From: Bifidobacterium callimiconis | GTDB lineage: Bacteria > Actinomycetota > Actinomycetes > Actinomycetales > Bifidobacteriaceae | Assembly: GCF_003952005.1 (NCBI RefSeq) | Contig: NZ_QXGJ01000003.1 | Coordinates: 186,001 to 250,000 of the forward strand | Reading direction: 5' to 3' | DNA: 64,000 bases | In this document: positions 18,801 through 28,265 of the stretch, in pieces | Layout: each line of letters opens with the position of its first letter | How positions within the stretch are numbered: the first letter of the stretch is position 1 | Translations under genes and position numbers: made by a program | The notes under the pieces: model-generated | Database searches by the model: none | Told to the model about the DNA's origin: nothing | Seen by the model: the letters and a program-made list of their open reading frames with translations, nothing else

Positions 18801-20193
18801 GCTCTAGAGCTGAGGCTCTAGAGATCGCATGGCTTCGATCTTGGCTACGTCCTTCTGCGCCCCTCAATGAAGCTCTAGAGCTGAGGCTCTAGAGATCTAT
18901 GTGCCCCCCAGTATCAGGGTCAGGTGTTGCACCCTCAATGAAGCTCTAGAGCTGAGGCTCTAGAGATTCGACGGTATGACTGACATCAACATTCCTGAAG
19001 CCCCTCAATGAAGCTCTAGAGCTGAGGCTCTAGAGATACCGATGAAACCGTCTACCTCGGCGCCATCTGGACCCCCTCAATGAAGCTCTAGAGCTGAGGC
19101 TCTAGAGATCCGCCGATCTTACCCGGCCCATACTCTAGGATGTTCCCTCAATGAAGCTCTAGAGCTGAGGCTCTAGAGATAGGCATCGTCTTGGAACCTC
19201 GGAACGTAGTAGTAGTACCCTCAATGAAGCTCTAGAGCTGAGGCTCTAGAGATGCCTCGTCAAGCGCATTGCGGAAGCCGAATACACCCCTCAATGAAGC
19301 TCTAGAGCTGAGGCTCTAGAGATATTGTTCGCGGCCTTGATCTTGGCGGCACCCTGCTCCCCTCAATGAAGCTCTAGAGCTGAGGCTCTAGAGATACGTC
19401 ACCATGTTCCGCATCGATTAGGTCAGCCTGCCCTCAATGAAGCTCTAGAGCTGAGGCTCTAGAGATGCCGAGGTAGCCCATGGGCGTGATGCCCTGGCGA
19501 ATTCCCCTCAATGAAGCTCTAGAGCTGAGGCTCTAGAGATATCTTTCGTTTCCAAGGTCATCAACGTTTTTTGCCCCTCAATGAAGCTCTAGAGCTGAGG
19601 CTCTAGAGATTTGATGGTCTTGAGAATGGTGGCGAGGTTCAAATATTTCCCTCAATGAAGCTCTAGAGCTGAGGCTCTAGAGATGTTGATCGTGCCCCCG
19701 CCACTATCTCGGGTGATGATCCCCTCAATGAAGCTCTAGAGCTGAGGCTCTAGAGATGACCCCAGTTGCGAAGATTGATCGCATAGACGTGCACCCCTCA
19801 ATGAAGCTCTAGAGCTGAGGCTCTAGAGATTTACAGCTCAGCTCGCGGCAAACGGCGTATCCGGCCCTCAATGAAGCTCTAGAGCTGAGGCTCTAGAGAT
19901 CTGGAAGACGTGCCGGAGCCGCGAAGTCGCTGATTCACCCTCAATGAAGCTCTAGAGCTGAGGCTCTAGAGATTCGTGCCCGATCATCGTCGGCCGACTC
20001 ATCGGCCAACTTCCCTCAATGAAGCTCTAGAGCTGAGGCTCTAGAGATCGGGTTCACCGCGCTCAAGGATAACGTGATCATCCCCCCCTCAATGAAGCTC
20101 TAGAGCTGAGGCTCTAGAGATCAGTCTCCAGTCCATCCGCCGCAGCATGTACGCGATCCCTCAATGAAGCTCTAGAGCTGAGGCTCTAGAGAT
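15894..20193 (-). CRISPR. CRISPR array, 60 repeats of 36 nt, 59 spacers
   Basis: On the plus strand the repeat begins CCCTCAATGAAGC and ends GGCTCTAGAGAT. It contains two CTCTAGAG octamers, each its own reverse complement, separated by CTGAGG, which form the hairpin. Repeat-to-repeat distance is 70-76 bases apart from the variant end, giving spacers of about 34-40 nt. Repeats are nearly invariant from about 16180 upwards. Those at 15894, 15967, 16037 and 16109 are degenerate, and minor variants occur at 16251 and 17554. Degeneration marks the old end near 15.9 kb, so the leader end is at 20193 next to the I-G cas2 and transcription is on the minus strand. Repeat length, spacer length and position assign the array to the I-G module. 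Confidence 0.97.
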
Positions 20194-20437
20194 GGTGGGC
20201 ATAAAGTATGCTAGCACACTTGGCGTTATCGGGAGGATTGCGAGAGCCCTCGAATGGCATAAGAACTGAAGGAACAATCCGGGAGAAAGCGACATGCCGA
20301 TATCTGCAATGTCGCATGCGAGAGGTCTGGCATAGTTCCCGTTATGATTCAGCGCTCGCGGCATATTTCGCAACCAAGATAATCCCTTTGAAATTGTCAA
20401 GCTTCCTTCATACGAGATGAGAAGTCAATTCACGGTT
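20194..20437 (-). promoter_or_regulatory. CRISPR leader
   Basis: 244 bases, AT-richer than the surroundings, between the I-G cas2 stop and the first conserved repeat. A consensus TTGACA (20395-20400, minus strand) is present, but no clear -10 element follows at 16-18 bases. Short ORFs here overlap the repeat and do not look coding. Confidence 0.7.
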
Positions 20438-20734
20438 CTAAATAATTGTAGGGATCATGGTATCCCGGTAGCTGCGCTTACCGAGGAACAACATGGATCG
20501 TTCGGCATGGTCGTTGATTCCGAGGTCGCAGATCAGGATCGAGTCCGTATCGGAGTCGATTTCGTCCTCCACGGAGGCTTTGATCTTCAGCAGTTTCGAG
20601 GGGCGTATGCGTAGAAGGAACACGCTGTATTGCAGTCGTTCGCCGTGGCTTTGCAGGATCTTGGCGACGTGGGATCTCCTTACGTCGTCGTTGATGTCGT
20701 ATGCCATCAGGTAGCTTCGCTGTTCATCGGCCAT
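20438..20734 (-). CDS. cas2: type I-G CRISPR adaptation endonuclease Cas2
   Basis: 98 aa. The classic Cas2 N-terminus SYLMAYDINDDVRRSHVAKIL carries the conserved Asp of the first strand (YDI). Further on are RLQYSVFLLRI and DSILICDLG. This is the general Cas2 family and differs from the Cas2e at the other end of the island. It starts three bases after the cas4-cas1 stop and borders the leader. Confidence 0.94.
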   Translation of the reverse strand: MADEQRSYLMAYDINDDVRRSHVAKILQSHGERLQYSVFLLRIRPSKLLKIKASVEDEIDSDTDSILICDLGINDHAERSMLFLGKRSYRDTMIPTII

Positions 20735-20737
20735 GGC

Positions 20738-22336
20738 TCATCGCACCCGGATTCCCCGATATGAGGACTGTGTTCCATCAAGATAGCCGAGGATCATCCT
20801 TGCCTGTATCTCAATGATGCGTCTCCATGAGGCCTTGTATCCGAAGATCGGATGGATCAGTTCGGTGTTCATCCGTCGTTCGTAGGCGCCGATCAACGAC
20901 TTTCTGGTCCCATCCTTCATCCGAACCGATCCAAGGGCCTGGACGAACCCGTCCGGTCGTACTTCCCCATTGTTTACCACCGTCTGCACAACGGAGTCCG
21001 CGACGGGAGCACGAAATTCCTCCATGAGGTCCAATGCCAGAGCGGGCTTGTTCCGGTTGCTGCTATGCAGGAAGCCGGCATGAGGGTCCAGCCCGCAGGA
21101 GATCAAAGCGCGTATGCAATCCGCAAGAAGGAGCGCATATGTGTAGTCCAGCAGGGAATTCAGCTCGTCAAGCGCCGGCCTGCGAGTGCGTCCGTTCCAA
21201 CGCCAGTCATCACGACGGCTCGGTTTGATCAGACAGGGAAATTGCGAAAAGTACAGGGATGCGGCTTCTCCTTCCAAGCCCAGAACATCCTGCCACCGAT
21301 TCGTGTTGGCAACGGTCTTCTCGACGTTACGCAGTCGCTCCACGATGGGATTGCCCTTGTCGGATCGGCGTAGCAGGACCGACTGGTTATGCACCTTCGC
21401 GATGATGAATTCCCTGGCCAGTCCCAGTCGTCCCTCCTGCGAAGCCACGTGTTGCTCTGCACGCTGCAACCCATTGGGGCCATATGTTGACATGGCCCAG
21501 CCGTATAAGCGGCCGGTGCCGCTGCACCAGAGAATCGGGATATCCCGCCACATCAGTTCGCGGATCAGCCCGCTGGAGAGATCCGTGTTCCCATGCACCT
21601 GCAGTCCTTGGATGGTGTCAAGCGGTATGGAGGCCAGTTCCTGACCGTCCTTGAACACGATCATTCGCCCGGCTCGGCAGAAGGCCTTGGCCCCGGGCGT
21701 GGCCAGATGGGTCACCTGATTGTCCGGGGACGAAACCATGACGCGTCGACTGACGGGCTTCAACCGTCGTTCTTCGGGAAGACAGATTCCCGCATGGGAG
21801 CACCTCATGCATTGGGGACTGTCCTCCAGCGGTTCAGGAGCGGTTTCGGAGTTGATCAGCGATCGTGTCTCTTCCACTGCCGTGTGCGCTTTGGAATAGT
21901 CCTCGGGCGTTAGGGGCACCTCCACGTTGCGATGATGGGTGGTGAAGAAGATCTCGGTGCGTGCGACATGATATCCCATGTTCTCCAGACAGGCCGCCTG
22001 CAGAGCAAGCTGTATGCGCATCGCGTCCGTGACGATCATCTCGCGCTTGACCGGCGTGGCCTTGTATTCGCGGACGATTACTCCATCATCCGTCAATCTC
22101 GCTGCGTCGAGTCTACCGGAGACGCCCCATTCCTCATGACGGATGCTGATGGACTGATAGTCTCCATCGTTGTCAGTTTTGGAAGGACTTCGTCCGCGAT
22201 CCACCTTTCGATGATCATAGGCTCCCTGCGACATCTGGGAGGAATCCACTCGTTCTCCCACGGACTCCAGCCACGCGCGTCTGGGGCAGAACATGTAGTT
22301 GGCGACGAGGCTGATGGGAATGGGATCATCGTTCAC
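20738..22336 (-). CDS. cas4-cas1: Cas4-Cas1 fusion protein (type I-G adaptation)
   Basis: 532 aa. Residues 1-190 are a Cas4 RecB-like nuclease. Iron-sulphur cluster cysteines are C17 (MFCPRRAW), C176, C179 and C185 (CMRCSHAGIC), and the PD-(D/E)xK residues are D77, E90 and K92 (GRLD, REYK). Residues from about 200 form Cas1: MVSSPDNQVTHLATPGAK opens it, followed by ELMWRDIPILWCSGTGRLYG, LLDYTYALLLADCIRAL and GLDPHAGFLHSSNRNKPAL with the expected active-site His. Cas4-Cas1 fusions are characteristic of type I-G (I-U), where Cas4 trims prespacers and selects the PAM. The start is GTG and overlaps the end of the upstream gene by 11 bases. Confidence 0.95.
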   Translation of the reverse strand: MNDDPIPISLVANYMFCPRRAWLESVGERVDSSQMSQGAYDHRKVDRGRSPSKTDNDGDYQSISIRHEEWGVSGRLDAARLTDDGVIVREYKATPVKREMIVTDAMRIQLALQAACLENMGYHVARTEIFFTTHHRNVEVPLTPEDYSKAHTAVEETRSLINSETAPEPLEDSPQCMRCSHAGICLPEERRLKPVSRRVMVSSPDNQVTHLATPGAKAFCRAGRMIVFKDGQELASIPLDTIQGLQVHGNTDLSSGLIRELMWRDIPILWCSGTGRLYGWAMSTYGPNGLQRAEQHVASQEGRLGLAREFIIAKVHNQSVLLRRSDKGNPIVERLRNVEKTVANTNRWQDVLGLEGEAASLYFSQFPCLIKPSRRDDWRWNGRTRRPALDELNSLLDYTYALLLADCIRALISCGLDPHAGFLHSSNRNKPALALDLMEEFRAPVADSVVQTVVNNGEVRPDGFVQALGSVRMKDGTRKSLIGAYERRMNTELIHPIFGYKASWRRIIEIQARMILGYLDGTQSSYRGIRVR

Positions 22337-23444
22337 GATGCGCCCCCGTTTCCTTCAGGAAGACGGGATGCCCCTTCATCAGCCAGCGTTCCGGAGCGGA
22401 CTTGTTGTCCGACACGTATTGCGGAAACACCATGCAGTATTCCACACCTTTGTCCTTCAGCCACTGCCGTCCCTGTCTCACCGTTACCGTGGTGATGTCC
22501 GAACGGGTACGGGACTCCCCTGCATCGTCCAGCATGAAATTGCTGAAGGCATCGTCCAGTCCGATCGTCAGCAATGCGCGGCTGCGCGCGACCGTGCGGT
22601 ATCTGTCCAACGTCCACGGGGCCAGCCATATGGGCAGTATCGCGAACGGGTTCTGTCCTGTGATCTGGGAAAATGCCGCCGTGTTACCTCTTTTGTTCGT
22701 CGTCGACTTCATCACGGGGAATGCGGAGACGCCGAACAGGGCGCACCATGCCTGCGCGTTGTCCGTGACCGAGGGGTTTCTCAGACCGGTGGGAGTACGA
22801 CTGTCGCTTTTGTTCTTGCCGGTTTCATCAACGGTCTTCTGTCCTCGTAGTCCGTCTTCGATTTGCGGGACATCACGTGCGGATACCGCCTCGGCCAACG
22901 GACGCAGGCGCCCGGTGATGAACTCCTGTCCACGGTTTCGAGCGACCATCTCCCAACGAGTGGCACCACGATCGGGAGTGTATCCGTTCGCGGCCATGTC
23001 CCCGGACCAGTACGACGGCTCGCCCAACGCGCCGATGTACCGGCGGTCCAGAACCGTCTGCAACCCGTCGATGGCCTGCACGCGATTCCGTTCCAACAGC
23101 TGCCACTTATCCGGCGAGCTTGGAGTACCGAGCCGGGGGCTCAGCGTCGCACGTTCCGCTGTGACGGCGTTCTTCGCCTGCTTCGTCGTTTTCTTCGCTT
23201 CCGAATACACGTCGCTGGCGTTCAGCCACGGCGAGTCCCGCCAGCGTCGGGCATGAGCCTGTACGATCCCGGCGCAATCCTCCCAGGACAGGTCGTCGCT
23301 GGGCCGGATAACGGCCTTCCCGCGTTCCTTCCACCAGATCATGCAGGTACGTTGCCCATCCGCATCCTCAAGGATTGACGCGAGACCGATCAGAAGCAGA
23401 TGCGAGAATGCGTCATCGTATCGTCCGTTGATTTCCAGATCCAT
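22326..23444 (-). CDS. Cas8-like large subunit of the type I-G complex (Csb3/GSU0052-like)
   Basis: 372 aa. Position between cas3 and cas4-cas1 and size suggest the small Cas8 variant of I-G loci rather than the longer Csx17. Visible stretches include AFSHLLLIGLASILEDAD, KWQLLERNRVQAIDGLQ, WCALFGVSAFPVM and FAILPIWLAPWTLDRYR. No catalytic motif is expected; Cas8 proteins read the PAM. It starts three bases after the cas3 stop with AAGGA 9 bases upstream. The family assignment is from context plus weak resemblance. Confidence 0.7.
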   Translation of the reverse strand: MDLEINGRYDDAFSHLLLIGLASILEDADGQRTCMIWWKERGKAVIRPSDDLSWEDCAGIVQAHARRWRDSPWLNASDVYSEAKKTTKQAKNAVTAERATLSPRLGTPSSPDKWQLLERNRVQAIDGLQTVLDRRYIGALGEPSYWSGDMAANGYTPDRGATRWEMVARNRGQEFITGRLRPLAEAVSARDVPQIEDGLRGQKTVDETGKNKSDSRTPTGLRNPSVTDNAQAWCALFGVSAFPVMKSTTNKRGNTAAFSQITGQNPFAILPIWLAPWTLDRYRTVARSRALLTIGLDDAFSNFMLDDAGESRTRSDITTVTVRQGRQWLKDKGVEYCMVFPQYVSDNKSAPERWLMKGHPVFLKETGAHRER

Positions 23445-23447
23445 TGT

Positions 23448-26400
23448 TCACCGTCCTTCCGAGGAGATCGTGACATCGGCGGCCCGTAGAATCGCCTCGA
23501 GATAGGCCACGCCCCAGTATCCGTATCGTTCGTTCGTGTGGGAGATAATCCGCTCCCACACACCGTCGTCGAACAGTTCCCCGGCCGCGCGACGGATGTC
23601 GTTGATGTTCGGCGCCGGGCCGGCATCAGCATGCTCCATCACGTATCGGGGAATCAATGTCTCGGCATTGTCTCGGAAGCATGAGCGCCCGTGACCGTGC
23701 GAGGTACCAGCCAGACGGGTTACCAGCTCAATGTCATTCGCGCCGATAACATCACTGTCCGCCCAGCATTCGGCGGCGGAACGCTGCTCATGCCGCCAGC
23801 CACGCAGGTTCATCTCGCGACGGACGCGAGCCTCGTACACGGGCGAGTAATACCGGCTTTTGGCAAGATAGGTCCCGTCATCGTAAGACTGCGGCTCCCG
23901 GAGCCTGAAATGCAGTAACCTTTGGAACCGCGGATCCTTTTTACCATCGTCATGATGACGCGCTGCCACCATCACATCCCGACGGATCTCGGCGGGCAGG
24001 CCAAGAATCCGAAGAAAGCGTTCGGCCCTGCGCTCCACGGAGCATTGGTGTCCGTTATCCGTGTTCAAATACACAGGATCATTGCTGCGGCCGGAGATGG
24101 TCTTCCGCATCTCCTGCTGGGAAACATCATCCAGCGAATTTTCGGAACGTTGGAGGACCAGCCATGAAGGCTGCTCTTCTTCGATGGGGAGCGAGGGGAA
24201 CACAAACCGTTCCGTCGGCATGTTCTCGTAGTTCTCAACGAACTCCTGCACGGATTTTTGTCCAGCGGGATCATGTCCGTCACCGGCATTTCCGATCATG
24301 CGCGATTGAATCATCCTACGTAGGCATTCTCGATCGATTTCATCGACGAGCACATTCCTCAATAGACACGGATCCCTATCAGACACGGACAAGTCCGAGG
24401 AATCCTCATCCGGAGTATCAGAGGTATCGGGAACATCGTTCGACCGGATCGCGGCAAGTATCCGTTCAAGGGTGCCGTCGCCGTCGTCCGCCGTCGAAAG
24501 TATGACACCGGAGTCCTGACATAGGTTGTACACGTCAGTCTCGCATTCTCCTCCCGTCGGTTTGAGAGTATGGAGATTCCGATCGAACAACGGGGCCGAC
24601 GAGTCCACAACCAGCATGTCGCCGGATTGCAGGCACTCGACTAGGGAGCCGATGGATTCGTTCCACGGAATCACCGCGTTATCACCGGTTTCTCTGGCTC
24701 GTACGATGAAAATGCGGAACGCGGTGCCACCATGGGAACGTTTTTCGATCTCCGCGATCTGACCTCGGTCCCGAATAGGAAACGCTTCGTCGGCCACCGG
24801 TCTCACCACATCAAGAAGCCCCAATGCGTCGGCATCGTTCTCCGGCAACGATCGAACAACCACGCCGATGTTGGGATCGTCCTGGGACAGCAGGTCGTCT
24901 CGCAGCCACAGATTGATATCGAAAGGATTCTGGGACGGCAGCGTCATATCAGCGGCCAGTTCTTCATCCGTATGGGACAGGTTCTCCACATCCCAGAGTT
25001 CCAGACGCTGCAAAGCGACACGGGACAGTTCGGCGGACCGTGGAGGATTCTTCGTGCATGCCCATGCGGAAAGACCGGAATCAGCTCCCTCGAAGGTCTC
25101 TAGCCAATGCGACGCGTATTCCAATTCCTCAGCCGAATACACGCCCTTCTTGGTTTTGGACGGATCCAGCTCCCGGAACACAATGACGCGTCCGAAGTCC
25201 CGCTTTCCTCGACGATTCACACGTCCGACACGTTGTACCAGCGCGCTGGCGGCAGGTAGTTCGGTGATCAGCGTGCAGAAGTCGGCGTCAATGCCGACCT
25301 CCAGCGTCTGCGTGGCGATGACATAATGCAGATTTGTGACTTCAACAGCTTGTTCATCGCCTTTCATGGCCTGAAATAGATCGCTGTTCACCAGTCGTTT
25401 CTTGTCGTATTGACGCATCGGACCGACGAAAGCGCGGGCTTCGCCTTTGAGTTCTTCCCCGGCCTTTTTCCGCTCCTTCCGTATGGTATTCAGGGCCTTC
25501 ATCACGTCCTCGGCCATTTTCACGGAATTGACGATGCAACCCACGACAGCGTTCTCGTCATATTCGGCCACGCATCGCTCGGCCATCGCCCGGGCAAGAT
25601 CCTTCCGCTCCCCAGCGACGACCTCCACCGGCTTGGGACGGGTCAGACGTTCGCGCAGATCCACATCCACATCGAAATCAGACTCCTCAACGCCCACATT
25701 CGACTCGTCACCAATGGATGTCTGTGTTGCCGTGGTGGACATCACTTGCAACGGGGAAAACCGCATCATGGCGTCGTTCCCCGATCGTTCTAACCGTCTC
25801 ACCGACCTCGCGGTCTCGACCAGCTGCCGGCTCAAATGCGCCTCATCGGCGACCAGTACCGTATCATAGGCGAGCAGACCGGCCTCGATCGGACGGGCCT
25901 GCGGCGTCGTTCCGTACCCGCTGAACAGCAGACGGCTGCCGAACATATCCGGAGTCGCACAGATCACCTGACATGCGGTGGGACGATACCGCCATTCCCT
26001 CACAGCGCCGCTCACCGGCTCGCCGCCACGAAGCCTGATCACCCGAAGGGAATCATATGAGTCCGGTTCATCGACCACGCGGATAATGCCGCCTTCGCGC
26101 GCATCCAATCCCTGACGAATCAACGCAAGGATACGACGGTCATGTTCGTTTGATTCGTCCTTTCCCTCTCGAATGATGCGTTTCAGTTCTAGTGCCTCAT
26201 CGTACTGGTCGTCCACCAACGAACGTCGATTCACGGTCATGGCCAACCGTCGGGGAAGACGTTCCAATTCCAGTCCACGTATTGCGTCGACGAGCTCCGG
26301 ATCGTCGGTTCCCTCACTGATCGAGGCCAACCCGGCAAGGGCGTTGAGAAACACATGCACGTCGATGACCATGGTCTTGCCCGCCCCGGTAGGAGCCGAC

Positions 26401-26552
26401 AGACGATCCGGCCAGCGACCGGCATCAATGATCGTGCGGACCAACCGCCTCTGCCACTGATACGGACGGCGACCGTCATGCACGGCCGCAACAAAACGTT
26501 CGAACCGGTTCTCGATAATGACGGCAATGGCATTATTGTTCATCGTATCCAC
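23448..26552 (-). CDS. cas3: type I-G Cas3 helicase-nuclease (C-terminal HD domain)
   Basis: 1034 aa. Unwinds and degrades target DNA after effector binding. The helicase has Walker A SAPTGAGKT (residues 52-60), DEAH at 236-239, a STTATQ motif III and the arginine-finger motif LVQRVGRVNRRGKRDFG. The HD nuclease comes last: HHDDGK at 866-871, then GWRHE, SHGHG and a late LRAAD. Helicase before HD is the order reported for I-G/I-U Cas3, the reverse of I-E Cas3. A GTG at 26552 has AGGAAA at good spacing. An ATG at 26543 forms an ATGA overlap with the upstream stop and is the alternative start. It is the only cas3 in the window. Confidence 0.95.
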   Translation of the reverse strand: MDTMNNNAIAVIIENRFERFVAAVHDGRRPYQWQRRLVRTIIDAGRWPDRLSAPTGAGKTMVIDVHVFLNALAGLASISEGTDDPELVDAIRGLELERLPRRLAMTVNRRSLVDDQYDEALELKRIIREGKDESNEHDRRILALIRQGLDAREGGIIRVVDEPDSYDSLRVIRLRGGEPVSGAVREWRYRPTACQVICATPDMFGSRLLFSGYGTTPQARPIEAGLLAYDTVLVADEAHLSRQLVETARSVRRLERSGNDAMMRFSPLQVMSTTATQTSIGDESNVGVEESDFDVDVDLRERLTRPKPVEVVAGERKDLARAMAERCVAEYDENAVVGCIVNSVKMAEDVMKALNTIRKERKKAGEELKGEARAFVGPMRQYDKKRLVNSDLFQAMKGDEQAVEVTNLHYVIATQTLEVGIDADFCTLITELPAASALVQRVGRVNRRGKRDFGRVIVFRELDPSKTKKGVYSAEELEYASHWLETFEGADSGLSAWACTKNPPRSAELSRVALQRLELWDVENLSHTDEELAADMTLPSQNPFDINLWLRDDLLSQDDPNIGVVVRSLPENDADALGLLDVVRPVADEAFPIRDRGQIAEIEKRSHGGTAFRIFIVRARETGDNAVIPWNESIGSLVECLQSGDMLVVDSSAPLFDRNLHTLKPTGGECETDVYNLCQDSGVILSTADDGDGTLERILAAIRSNDVPDTSDTPDEDSSDLSVSDRDPCLLRNVLVDEIDRECLRRMIQSRMIGNAGDGHDPAGQKSVQEFVENYENMPTERFVFPSLPIEEEQPSWLVLQRSENSLDDVSQQEMRKTISGRSNDPVYLNTDNGHQCSVERRAERFLRILGLPAEIRRDVMVAARHHDDGKKDPRFQRLLHFRLREPQSYDDGTYLAKSRYYSPVYEARVRREMNLRGWRHEQRSAAECWADSDVIGANDIELVTRLAGTSHGHGRSCFRDNAETLIPRYVMEHADAGPAPNINDIRRAAGELFDDGVWERIISHTNERYGYWGVAYLEAILRAADVTISSEGR

Positions 26553-28249
26553 TTCGGCTTTCCTGTTTCATCGAGTAACTGCGTGGAGACGTCCACGGGA
26601 ACGAGCAAGCCGCCTCCCAGATGCCGGCTCTGTCCGACCGCCATCGCGCTCCGATCCAAGCCAGAATGCACGTCGAACGACAGCATGGCGGTCAATCCGA
26701 CCAGAAGGTTTCCGGGCTGTGTCTTGTGTACGTAATCGCCCATGTGGGCACGGGTTACTATATCGGCGCCGTAGATCCGGGCGAAGCCGTCTCCGTCAAG
26801 GACCCGGTCGGCCTGCTGCCAATACCGTGATTCCTTATCAGACCGTTTATCTCCGTCAACATCCAAGTACGTAAAATAATCTCGCCAGGTATGGGCGATC
26901 GCCAAGGCGATGCTCTCTCTTGCACCCCATTTGCGAGATCCTGAAGGGTCTGGAATGCGTCGCGTCTCCCGCATGCAAAGCGGATAGGGCGACCACAATC
27001 TTGTATAACCTTTCCCGACCGGCTGCCACAGCGACTCTAAATCGATCGTCGTGTCCGCAACCCCTAATTCCAACGTCTGGGATCGTCTGGAATAAAACAG
27101 TCTCTTTCCCCGCAGCCGTTCGCACACATCCGACAACATCCCAACATCCTCTGCCGGCATATCCTGAGGCAGCATCAGCAGGAATCCCGGAAGCTCGAGA
27201 TTCAGATCCGGATTGACCGGCATATCGGCGGCCAGCACCTGTATGGCCACATTGTTCGCTGGCCGTTCCGATTCGTCGATGTTCTGATATTTGCCGGTGA
27301 GCATGGGAGACGCTCCATACCCCCACTGACGGATCAGCATTCGGTGCATCGCGACGGACCATGCGACCAATGTGGATTCATCCGGTTTCCATTCCTCATA
27401 TTGGCGAGGAGCGTCAGAATTCTTCTGAGGGACGATGACCCGTGCCGGGATGAACAACCCCAGCGTCCACGGATGCAGCGCTTCCTGTTCCGGACTCATT
27501 CCGGGCCGTATGTATCCGATTTGGCGTACACAGGAGATCAGCGTATTAGGCAGTACCTTCTTCTCCTCCTCGCCGCCATCTCCTCGTATCGCAGACGGCT
27601 TCTTCGGATACACCGAGGCATAGCCCTTCTGCAGCTCACGGAGATGCCCCTCCCACGGCATGGAAAACTCCAACGTGGAGGACATCATGCCGGCCGACAG
27701 ATCCTCATCCCCGATCCCTAGCGAGTGCTTCGGGTCAATCGGAAACGCATCCTCGTTGACCACCGTCGCCGTGATCCTGACCGGGGTACAGGCCTCGCCC
27801 AGATACGGGATCTCCCAGCACAGACGGGAGATCAGATCGGCGATCTCGGGAACCGGCTCCCGTTTCCATTGCCAGATCAACAGATCGTCCTGGGTGTCCC
27901 CATATGCGACCGAAGACATGGCGCTCACGCTTTTGGTCTTCTTCCTGTCATAGGAACCTCTGTTACGGTAGACGATCATCGACTGCCGCCGGTTGTCCCG
28001 CATATGCAGCGGCAGACGAATCCAGTCTGGAGGATTGGCCTCCAGCCACTGAAAAACCGCCTCCAATTGAGAATCCGGTACACGACTCTCCTGCTGCACA
28101 TAGTCGGAATGAAAACCAAACGCCCCATAGGCCACGGAAACCAGCGACCTATACAGACGTTCTGGCGACGGATAGCATTCGGGATTGCCGGTATCACCCG
28201 CCCCCTGATAGGTATGCATCAGGAATTCCGCGGAAATAACGAAAGGCAT
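26540..28249 (-). CDS. csb2: type I-G Csb2, Cas5-Cas6 fusion (GSU0054 family)
   Basis: 569 aa. The N-terminal half is Cas5-like: FLMHTYQGAGD, PSPERLYRSLVSVAYG, and FQWLEANPPDWIRLP. The C-terminal half is expected to provide Cas6-type pre-crRNA cleavage, ending VGQSRHLGGGLLVPVDV. It is therefore the likely processor of the 36-nt repeats. It starts 16 bases after csb1 with AGGAAAGG upstream. The end overlaps cas3. Confidence 0.92.
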   Translation of the reverse strand: MPFVISAEFLMHTYQGAGDTGNPECYPSPERLYRSLVSVAYGAFGFHSDYVQQESRVPDSQLEAVFQWLEANPPDWIRLPLHMRDNRRQSMIVYRNRGSYDRKKTKSVSAMSSVAYGDTQDDLLIWQWKREPVPEIADLISRLCWEIPYLGEACTPVRITATVVNEDAFPIDPKHSLGIGDEDLSAGMMSSTLEFSMPWEGHLRELQKGYASVYPKKPSAIRGDGGEEEKKVLPNTLISCVRQIGYIRPGMSPEQEALHPWTLGLFIPARVIVPQKNSDAPRQYEEWKPDESTLVAWSVAMHRMLIRQWGYGASPMLTGKYQNIDESERPANNVAIQVLAADMPVNPDLNLELPGFLLMLPQDMPAEDVGMLSDVCERLRGKRLFYSRRSQTLELGVADTTIDLESLWQPVGKGYTRLWSPYPLCMRETRRIPDPSGSRKWGARESIALAIAHTWRDYFTYLDVDGDKRSDKESRYWQQADRVLDGDGFARIYGADIVTRAHMGDYVHKTQPGNLLVGLTAMLSFDVHSGLDRSAMAVGQSRHLGGGLLVPVDVSTQLLDETGKPKWIR

Positions 28250-28265
28250 GGGCTATCAGCCTTTC

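Noticed and set aside
15894..20193. Assignment of the array to the I-E system
   Set aside because: Repeats of 36 nt and spacers of 34-40 nt, and a leader beside the I-G cas2, fit I-G; I-E arrays use about 28-29 nt repeats with 32-33 nt spacers.
15894..20193. Self-targeting spacers against genes in this window
   Set aside because: No obvious match noticed by eye; an exhaustive comparison was not possible here.
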